NCBI GenBank assembly: GCA_021827225.1
Contig: JAKAXG010000266.1
Coordinates: forward strand, 1 to 6,390
Reading direction: 5' to 3'
DNA: 6,390 nucleotides
DNA from: Actinomycetes bacterium
Lineage (GTDB): Bacteria > Actinomycetota > Acidimicrobiia > Acidimicrobiales > Palsa-688
The position numbers were made by a program, and so were the translations under genes. This document shows positions 1 through 5,657 of this stretch, piece by piece; position 1 is the first letter of the stretch, and each line of letters opens with the position of its first letter. The notes below the pieces were generated by a model. The model saw only the letters and a program-made list of their open reading frames with translations, did no database searches and was not told the DNA's origin.

Positions 1-512
1 TCGGGCCCGCCCATCATCCACACCTCGGAGACCACATGGTGGCCGAGCCCCTCGGCCATCAGCTCCGGGAAGGCCCACGGGTTGCGGGCGTCGGGGTACA
101 CGGCGCACAGGGCCGCCTCGCCGGCGGCCATGTGATCGGGGTGGCTGGCGAAGATGCGCTCGTAGTTGCGCTCGGGGGACTGGCACACCACCCGGTCCGG
201 CCTCACCTGGCGGATGACCCGGGCCAGGTCCCGGCGCAGGTCCATGGTCACCTCCAACCGCCCGTCCGGGTAGCCGAGGAACACCAGGTCACTGACCCCG
301 AGCGCGGCGGCCGCCGCGGTCTGTTCGGCCCGGCGGATGGCCGGGATCTGCTCACGGGGCACCGCCTCGTCGAAGCCTCCGGCGTCACCGTCGGTGACGA
401 TGCAGTAGGCGACCTCCGAGCCGGCCGACGTCCAGGCGGCGACCGAGCCGCCGGCCCCGAAGTCGACGTCGTCGGGATGGGCGGTGATGACCAGGATGCG
501 GGGGGCGCTCAT
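1..512 (-). CDS. PIG-L/LmbE-family zinc deacetylase, N-terminal part (cut by left edge)
   Basis: Reading leftward from the ATG at 512-510 gives 170 open codons with no stop before base 3, so the C-terminus lies outside the window. Residues 11-19 read AHPDDVDFG, the hallmark N-terminal metal site of the PIG-L/LmbE family (family usually about 230-290 residues). Residues 124-127 read HPDH, the second metal-binding element. By family knowledge H12, D15 and H127 would hold the zinc and D14 would act as base. Members remove N-acetyl groups from amino-sugar conjugates (MshB and Mca in mycothiol metabolism, GlcNAc-PI deacetylase) in the cytoplasm. The substrate cannot be told here. The usual HPDDE glutamate position is Val, with Asp next to it, a common variant in uncharacterised members. 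No SD precedes the ATG, but a TANNNT box sits 8 nt upstream, so it may be leaderless. The gene is divergent from ahcY. Confidence 0.94.
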   Translation of the reverse strand, partial: MSAPRILVITAHPDDVDFGAGGSVAAWTSAGSEVAYCIVTDGDAGGFDEAVPREQIPAIRRAEQTAAAAALGVSDLVFLGYPDGRLEVTMDLRRDLARVIRQVRPDRVVCQSPERNYERIFASHPDHMAAGEAALCAVYPDARNPWAFPELMAEGLGHHVVSEVWMMGGP

Positions 513-520
513 GGGTCCGG

Positions 521-526
521 AAGCTA
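521..526 (-). promoter_or_regulatory. Candidate -10 box for a leaderless deacetylase transcript
   Basis: On the minus strand the hexamer TAGCTT fits the actinobacterial TANNNT -10 pattern. Its end is 8 nt from the ATG of the PIG-L gene, which would place the transcription start at or next to the start codon. The absence of any SD before that ATG agrees with this. No convincing -35 is visible. Such hexamers occur by chance, so this is a weak call. Confidence 0.3.
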
Positions 527-541
527 CCCGGAGCGGGCGTC

Positions 542-547
542 TATTGT
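542..547 (+). promoter_or_regulatory. Candidate -10 box of the ahcY promoter
   Basis: TATTGT fits TANNNT and lies in the only relatively AT-rich patch of the divergent spacer. A start 7-9 nt downstream would give a leader of roughly 100 nt that holds all the hairpins described before ahcY. No good -35 hexamer is seen 16-18 nt upstream, so the call rests on the -10 alone. Confidence 0.3.
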
Positions 548-558
548 GGACTGCGCCG

Positions 559-645
559 GGCTGACCAGATGGGAAGGGCTTGAAGGCCCCAGCCTGGAGG
601 ACCCCGCTTCAGCGCGCCCGGTCCTCCCCTTTTTCCCAGGAAAAA
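559..645 (+). promoter_or_regulatory. Structured 5' leader of ahcY (possible attenuator or riboswitch)
   Basis: Three consecutive potential hairpins lie between the candidate promoter and the ahcY SD. Hairpin A: GGCTG 559-563 pairs with CAGCC 590-594 and encloses a nested GGGC/GCCC stem (576-579 with 586-589). Hairpin B: an exact 8-bp stem GGAGGACC 596-603 with GGTCCTCC 620-627, whose loop holds CGCT/AGCG complementarity; it is followed by CC and TTTTT at 630-634, like an intrinsic terminator. Hairpin C: TTTTTC 630-635 with GAAAAA 640-645, ending 3 nt before the SD. Hairpins B and C compete for no shared bases except that the T-run after B is the 5' arm of C. I do not recognise the conserved core of the known SAH or SAM riboswitches. 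A regulatory role is inferred from position and structure. Confidence 0.4.
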
Positions 646-648
646 TCT

Positions 649-653
649 AGGAG
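649..653 (+). promoter_or_regulatory. Ribosome binding site of ahcY
   Basis: AGGAG lies 4 nt before the ATG at 658. It selects this start over the in-frame ATG at 580, which would run translation through the leader hairpins and add 26 residues unlike the AhcY family. Confidence 0.75.
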
Positions 654-657
654 CCAC

Positions 658-2101
<1,444 letters not shown>

Positions 2102-2103
<2 letters not shown>

Positions 2104-2107
2104 GGGG
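2102..2107 (+). promoter_or_regulatory. RBS of the nucleotidyltransferase gene overlapping the ahcY stop
   Basis: GAGGGG begins inside the ahcY TGA and lies 7 nt before the GTG at 2115. This supports that start and implies translational coupling to ahcY. Confidence 0.6.
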
Positions 2108-2114
2108 CGCGACG

Positions 2115-2759
2115 GTGGGCCGGGCGGGCGGGCCGCCGGGAGGCCGCGTCGGCGCCTACCCGGGCTCGTTCGACCCGCCCACCGTCGCCCACCTGGCCGT
2201 GGCCGAGGCCGCCTGGCGCCAGGCCGGGCTGGCCCGGGTGGACCTGGTCGTGTCCCGGCGGCCGCTCGGCAAGGCGCCGGCCGTTCCGTCCCTCGCCGAC
2301 CGCCTGGCGGTGCTGTCCGAGGTGGCCGCGGCCCGGCCGTGGCTCGGGGTGGAGGTGACCGACCGGCGGCTGATAGCCGAGGTGGCCGCCGGCTACGACG
2401 CGGTGATCATCGGGCTGGACAAGTGGCACCAGATCATCGACCCGGCCTGGTACGGCGGCTCGGAGCAGGCCCGCGATGACGCCGTCGCCTCGCTTCCCCC
2501 GGTGCTGCTGGCCCTGCGGGCCGGCTCGCCGGCCCCAACGGCGCTGCCCCCCTCGGTGCGGCTGCTCGAGGTCCACCGGGACCACCTGCCGGTCTCGTCG
2601 ACCCTCGCCCGGGCCGGCCGGGTGGAGTGGATGCTCCCCGAGGCGGCCCGCTTCGACGCCGAGACCGGGGCGTGGAGCCAGCCCGGCCGGTACCGGCCGG
2701 TTCGGCCGGAAGCGCCGGGCTGTCAGGACTGCCGGGACCGGAGCGGCGGCTCAGGCTAG
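2115..2759 (+). CDS. NadD/CoaD-like nucleotidyltransferase
   Basis: 214 residues from GTG. Residues 13-27 contain GAYPGSFDPPTVAHL, matching the first motif (GSFDP...[HT]xGH) of the NadD/CoaD nucleotidylyltransferase superfamily. H26 is the conserved second histidine, but the usual glycine before it is alanine. Near the C-terminus VSSTLAR (160-166) matches the family's ISSTxxR phosphate-binding motif. GLDKWHQI (100-107) resembles the NadD segment that contacts the nicotinate ring. The likely reaction is transfer of an adenylyl (or cytidylyl) group from a nucleoside triphosphate to a mononucleotide such as nicotinate mononucleotide; the substrate is not fixed by what I see. The tail after residue 190 is low-complexity and contains CQDC. 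The gene follows ahcY closely, and no rsfS or proA/proB neighbour typical of nadD is present. It could be a divergent NadD or a paralogue with another substrate. Confidence 0.8.
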   Translation: MGRAGGPPGGRVGAYPGSFDPPTVAHLAVAEAAWRQAGLARVDLVVSRRPLGKAPAVPSLADRLAVLSEVAAARPWLGVEVTDRRLIAEVAAGYDAVIIGLDKWHQIIDPAWYGGSEQARDDAVASLPPVLLALRAGSPAPTALPPSVRLLEVHRDHLPVSSTLARAGRVEWMLPEAARFDAETGAWSQPGRYRPVRPEAPGCQDCRDRSGGSG

Positions 2760-2798
2760 CCTCTCGCCGATGCCCAGCCATACCCCCTTCAGTCAGGA

Positions 2799-2966
2799 GT
2801 GACACCCATCTACGCGGCCGGGGGCCTGCTGGTGCTGGCGCAGATCCTCGGGATCTATGCGCTGGTTACCCGCAAGGCCGACTTCGTGTTCGCGATCCTG
2901 ATGGTGGTCCTGCTGGCGTCGGCCGTCGTGCTGGGCGGCTACGGGGTGTACGCCAAGATCCACTGA
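2799..2966 (+). CDS. Small two-helix membrane protein (unknown function)
   Basis: From GTG 2799 this reads 55 residues, or 52 if it begins at ATC 2808. It has two hydrophobic stretches, about residues 6-23 (AAGGLLVLAQILGIYALV) and 29-49 (FVFAILMVVLLASAVVLGG). A short TRKAD loop joins them, and the end is AKIH. The positive charges in the loop and at the end suggest an inner-membrane hairpin. I do not recognise a family. The start is uncertain: AGGAG at 2795-2799 overlaps the GTG, so it cannot serve that codon, but it stands 8 nt before an in-frame ATC. No other in-frame start exists between the preceding TAG (2757-2759) and 2799. The GC-rich third positions, the hydrophobic pattern and the exact fit between neighbours argue for a real gene. 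It probably belongs to the ahcY transcript. Confidence 0.6.
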   Translation: MTPIYAAGGLLVLAQILGIYALVTRKADFVFAILMVVLLASAVVLGGYGVYAKIH

Positions 2967-2976
2967 GCGCGCTCAG
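2963..2976. terminator. Palindrome holding both convergent stop codons (possible bidirectional terminator)
   Basis: CTGAGCGCGCTCAG is a perfect 14-bp palindrome. It includes the TGA of the small membrane gene (2964-2966) and, on the other strand, the TGA of the YbaK-type gene (2975-2973). As RNA it can form a 5-bp stem with a CGCG loop in either direction. No T-run follows on either strand, so it is at best a weak or Rho-assisted stop. Its symmetric place between convergent genes is what suggests a role. Confidence 0.4.
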
Positions 2977-3464
2977 GTTGGCGGGCGGGCCACCGCCGCG
3001 GTCCGGGCCCCCGCCAGCCGCACCAGGTCGGCGGGCGCCAGCTCGAGTTCGAGGCCTCGCCGCCCGGCGCTGACGAACACGGTCGGCCACCGCTCGGCGC
3101 TGGAGTCGACGACCGTGGTCAGCTTCCGCTTCTGACCGACCGGGCTGATCCCGCCCAGCACGTAGCCGGTGAGCCGCTCCGCTTCGCCCGGGTGGGCCAT
3201 GACGGCCCGCCGTCCCCCCAGAGCGGCGGCCAGGGCTTTCAGGTCCAGCTCCCCCGACACCGGGACCACGGCCACCGCGGGCCGGTCATCGACCAGGGTT
3301 ACCAGGGTCTTGAACACCCGGTCGGGGTCCACCTCGAGGGCGTCGGCCGCCTCCGCACCGTAGGACGGGGCGTCGGGATCGTGGTCGTAGCGGTGCACCT
3401 GGAACTCCACCCCGGCGCGCGCCGCCAGCGTCACCGCCGGCGTGGGACCCGATGCCGGGCTCAC
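2973..3464 (-). CDS. YbaK/EbsC-type aminoacyl-tRNA deacylase
   Basis: 163 residues, close to the usual 155-170 of YbaK-type proteins. These cytoplasmic enzymes hydrolyse mischarged tRNA, classically Cys-tRNA(Pro) made in error by prolyl-tRNA synthetase. The sequence shows RVFKTL at residues 49-54 with the family's essential lysine (K52). It also shows GGISPVGQKRKL at 104-115, matching the conserved GGxSPxG loop, and a family-like N-terminus (PAVTLAARAGVEFQVHRYDHD). The start is GTG 3464, chosen because it gives the family's normal N-terminus; the preceding sequence has no clear SD. It lies 28 nt after the crotonase stop and is the last gene of the leftward group. The exact tRNA specificity (YbaK, ProX or other subtype) cannot be read from sequence by eye. 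Confidence 0.92.
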   Translation of the reverse strand: MSPASGPTPAVTLAARAGVEFQVHRYDHDPDAPSYGAEAADALEVDPDRVFKTLVTLVDDRPAVAVVPVSGELDLKALAAALGGRRAVMAHPGEAERLTGYVLGGISPVGQKRKLTTVVDSSAERWPTVFVSAGRRGLELELAPADLVRLAGARTAAVARPPT

Positions 3465-3492
3465 CGTCGGCCGCGCCGCCCGCAGAGGCGGA

Positions 3493-4272
3493 TCAGCACC
3501 CCTTGAACGCCGGCGGCCGGCGCTCCAGGCTGGCCCGGGTCCCCTCGGCGAAGTCCTCGGTGCTGCGCAGCCGCACCTGCTCGGCGTCCTCCCGCTCGGT
3601 GATGCGGGCCACCTCGTCGGCCAGGTGGCCGCGCATGGTCTGGCGGATGGAGCGCACCGCCAGCGGGGCGGAGCCGGCGATCTCGGCGGCCAGGGCCCGG
3701 GCTTCGGCGCGGAGCGAGCCGAGGTCCGCCAGCCGGTCGCACAGCCCGCGGGCCAGGGCCTCCTCCCCCGGGATGCGCCGCCCGGTGTAGAGCATCTCGA
3801 GGGCGAACTGCTGGCCGACGATCGGCGGCAGGGTCGCGCTGAGGCCGAAGCCCTGGTGGAAGCCCAGCCGGGCGAAGTTGGCGGCGAAGCGGGCCTCGGG
3901 CGCGGCGACCCGGAAGTCGGCCGAGCAGGCCACCCCGAGGCCCCCGCCGATGGCCGCCCCCTGCACCGCCGCCACCACCGGCAGCGGGGCCCGGAACAGC
4001 CGCACCGCCTCCCGGTAGAGGCTGGCCGCGCCCTCCTCGGGGAGGGAATCGGCGTCGCTCTCGTTGTGGAAGTCGGCGCCGGCGCAGAAGTGCTTGCCCT
4101 CCGAGCACACCACGATGGCCCGGCACGTCCCGGCGGCCAGGTCCTCGTACGCGTCGGCCAGGTTGCGGATCAGGGACGCGTCGAAGAAGTTGTTCGGTGG
4201 GCGACGGATCTCAACCTCGGCGACGTGGTCGTCGCCCAACTCCACGCTGACGTCACCAAACCGCTGGGCCAC
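3493..4272 (-). CDS. Enoyl-CoA hydratase/isomerase (crotonase) family protein
   Basis: 259 residues, the normal length for a single-domain crotonase-fold enzyme acting on acyl-CoA thioesters in the cytoplasm. HFCAGADF (61-68) is the first oxyanion-hole segment, and GAAIGGGLG (105-113) is the second, which together bind the thioester carbonyl. The C-terminus RRPPAFKGC is typical of the family. The two glutamates that catalyse hydration in rat mitochondrial crotonase (E144 and E164) align by eye with G113 and F133, so ordinary enoyl-CoA hydration is doubtful. Isomerisation, another thioester reaction or a distinct subfamily is possible. Start is GTG 4272, supported by a strong SD 6 nt upstream. 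It sits 85 nt after the aminotransferase stop and 28 nt before the YbaK-type gene, so it may be co-transcribed with both. Confidence 0.93.
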   Translation of the reverse strand: MAQRFGDVSVELGDDHVAEVEIRRPPNNFFDASLIRNLADAYEDLAAGTCRAIVVCSEGKHFCAGADFHNESDADSLPEEGAASLYREAVRLFRAPLPVVAAVQGAAIGGGLGVACSADFRVAAPEARFAANFARLGFHQGFGLSATLPPIVGQQFALEMLYTGRRIPGEEALARGLCDRLADLGSLRAEARALAAEIAGSAPLAVRSIRQTMRGHLADEVARITEREDAEQVRLRSTEDFAEGTRASLERRPPAFKGC

Positions 4273-4278
4273 TTCGAT

Positions 4279-4284
4279 CCTCCC
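4279..4284 (-). promoter_or_regulatory. Ribosome binding site of the crotonase gene
   Basis: On the minus strand GGGAGG lies 6 nt before GTG 4272, a near-ideal SD and spacing. It fixes that start. Confidence 0.8.
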
Positions 4285-4294
4285 GTATCCGGCC

Positions 4295-4349
4295 GCCTGG
4301 GGCGCAGGCTGAGATGGCGAACCTAGCCGGTGACGAGCCCGCCCGGCTC
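4295..4349 (-). other. Aminotransferase-crotonase spacer with two short hairpins
   Basis: Within the 85-nt spacer there are two 5-bp inverted repeats with 5-nt loops: GCCTG 4295-4299 with CAGGC 4305-4309, and GAGCC 4335-4339 with GGCTC 4345-4349. Neither is followed by a T-run, so neither is a clear intrinsic terminator. They could partly separate expression of the two genes, stabilise processed ends, or be chance in GC-rich DNA. Confidence 0.25.
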
Positions 4350-4357
4350 CGCCCCGG

Positions 4358-5524
4358 TCAGCGCCGGAGGCTGATCAGCCGGTGGGCGGCCTCGTCGAGA
4401 ACCTCCGGACGCTTGCAGAAAGCGAAGCGCACAAGCGGTGTCGGGGCGAGCGGGTCGGAGTAGAACGCGGCCGCCGGTACGGCCACCACCCCGCAGCGGG
4501 CCGGCATTTCGCGGCACAGCTGGGCCCCGTCCAGGTACCCGAGCGGCCCGGTGTCGACCACGACGAAATAGGTGGCGGCCGGCACGTGCACCGCGAATCC
4601 GGCGGCCACCAGGCCGGCGCACAGCCGGTCCCTCCGCTCCCGGAGCGACCACGCGGCCGAGGCGAAGAAGGAGTCCGGGAGCCGCAGGCCCACCGCCACC
4701 GCCGGTTGGAAGGGGGCCCCGCTCACGTAGGTGAGGAACTGCTTCACCGTGCGCACCGCCGCCACCAGCGGGGCCGGGCCGGTCACCCAGCCGATCTTCC
4801 AGCCGGTGAAGGAGAAGGTCTTCCCGGCGCTGGAGACGGTCAGGGTCCGCTCCGCCATCCCGGGCCGGGAGGCCAGGGGTACGTGCTGGCCGTCGAAGAC
4901 CAGGTGCTCGTAGACCTCGTCGGTCACGGCGATCAGGTCGTTGTCCACGCAGACGCGGGCCACGGCGTCGAGTTCCTCGGTGGAGAACACCTTGCCGGTC
5001 GGGTTGTGCGGCGTGTTGAGCAGCACGACCCGGGTGCGGGGGGTGACGGCGGCGGCCAGTTGCGCCGGGTCGAAGGACCATTCCGGGGGTTGGAGGGGCA
5101 CCGCCCGGCGATGGGCCCCGGCCATGGCTATGGCCGCCGTGTAGGAGTCGTAGAAGGGTTCGAAGGTGAGCACCTCGTCGCCGGTCTCGCACAGGGCCAG
5201 CACCGCGGCGGTGATGGCCTCTGTCGCCCCGGCGGTCACCAGCACCTCCCGGTCCGGGTCGGCCTCCAGGCCGTAGAACCGCTTCTGGTGCTCGGCGACG
5301 GCCAGGCGCAGGTCCGCGATCCCGGGGCCGGGTGGGTACTGGTTGGCCCCCCGCCTGATGGCCTCGACCGCCGCCTCGGCCACCTCCGCCGGCCCGTCGG
5401 TGTCGGGGAACCCCTGACCGAGGTTGATCGACCCCGTGGCCTCGGCCAGGGCCGACATTTCGGCGAACACGGTGGTGCCGAGCCCCTGGAGCCGGGCCGC
5501 CAGGTACGGCTGACGTCGGTTCAC
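4358..5524 (-). CDS. Class I/II PLP-dependent aminotransferase (DapC/KAT-like)
   Basis: 388 residues, a full-length fold-type I aminotransferase. INLGQGFPDTDGP (33-45) and NQYPPGPG (61-68) form the substrate-entry region seen in kynurenine/methionine aminotransferases and in actinobacterial DapC proteins. NTPHNPTG (170-177, N174) and DEVYEH (202-207, D202 and Y205) contact PLP. SSAGKTFS contains the Schiff-base lysine K235. LVRFAF (364-369) carries R366, which would bind the substrate carboxylate. It transfers an amino group between an amino acid and a 2-oxo acid in the cytoplasm. N-succinyl-diaminopimelate, methionine or kynurenine are candidate substrates that I cannot separate by eye. Start is GTG 5524: an in-frame stop lies 9 nt upstream, so no longer form exists. 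The purine stretch AGGTGG directly abuts the GTG, an unusually tight SD. It is the first gene of the leftward group. Confidence 0.95.
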   Translation of the reverse strand: MNRRQPYLAARLQGLGTTVFAEMSALAEATGSINLGQGFPDTDGPAEVAEAAVEAIRRGANQYPPGPGIADLRLAVAEHQKRFYGLEADPDREVLVTAGATEAITAAVLALCETGDEVLTFEPFYDSYTAAIAMAGAHRRAVPLQPPEWSFDPAQLAAAVTPRTRVVLLNTPHNPTGKVFSTEELDAVARVCVDNDLIAVTDEVYEHLVFDGQHVPLASRPGMAERTLTVSSAGKTFSFTGWKIGWVTGPAPLVAAVRTVKQFLTYVSGAPFQPAVAVGLRLPDSFFASAAWSLRERRDRLCAGLVAAGFAVHVPAATYFVVVDTGPLGYLDGAQLCREMPARCGVVAVPAAAFYSDPLAPTPLVRFAFCKRPEVLDEAAHRLISLRR

Positions 5525-5540
5525 CCACCTGGCTTACCGA

Positions 5541-5560
5541 CTTGCCGGGCCGCGGGCAAG
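5541..5560. repeat. Inverted repeat upstream of the aminotransferase (operator-like)
   Basis: CTTGCC (5541-5546) and GGCAAG (5555-5560) are exact reverse complements separated by 8 nt. The element begins 16 bp upstream of the aminotransferase GTG. The layout, two 6-bp arms in a divergent promoter region, suits a dimeric repressor site or a leader hairpin. No regulator gene is adjacent. Confidence 0.35.
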
Positions 5561-5608
5561 TTGACCACTCTCCGTGGCGAAGGATCCCTCTCCGCTTTCG
5601 TGACCCGG

Positions 5609-5620
5609 AGCCGATCGGCT
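5609..5620. repeat. 12-bp palindrome next to a candidate -10 box
   Basis: AGCCGATCGGCT is a perfect palindrome whose last base is the first base of TAACGT (5620-5625). It could be an operator covering the promoter of the secreted-protein gene. A chance origin is also possible. Confidence 0.35.
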
Positions 5621-5625
5621 AACGT
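5620..5625 (+). promoter_or_regulatory. Candidate -10 box for the secreted coiled-coil gene
   Basis: TAACGT fits TANNNT and lies 33 nt before the preferred GTG start at 5658. The hexamer 17 nt upstream (TTCGTG) is a poor -35. A better -35-like TTGACC at 5561-5566 has no matching -10 at normal spacing. Confidence 0.25.
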
Positions 5626-5657
5626 CCCCGCCCGTCTTGTTGCACCTCGCCAAGCTT

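Noticed and set aside
596..627. Classical SAH riboswitch upstream of ahcY
   Set aside because: The position fits, but I do not find the conserved SAH-aptamer core. I keep only the general call of a structured leader.
36..650. Plus-strand open frame of 204 codons over the left-edge gene
   Set aside because: It is antisense to the PIG-L/LmbE coding region, whose motifs are clear. Its Gly/Arg/Val-rich composition is typical of a GC-rich shadow frame.
580..657. N-terminal extension of ahcY from the ATG at 580
   Set aside because: It would encode the leader hairpins, has no SD, and adds 26 residues unlike the family; AGGAG at 649-653 supports 658.
3442..4326. Plus-strand open frame of 294 codons over the crotonase gene
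   Set aside because: Composition is low-complexity Gly/Arg/Ala and no family is recognisable; it is a shadow of the crotonase.
4320..4326. TAGGTT on the minus strand as an internal promoter for the crotonase
   Set aside because: It fits TANNNT but no -35 is visible at the right distance. I cannot separate it from chance.
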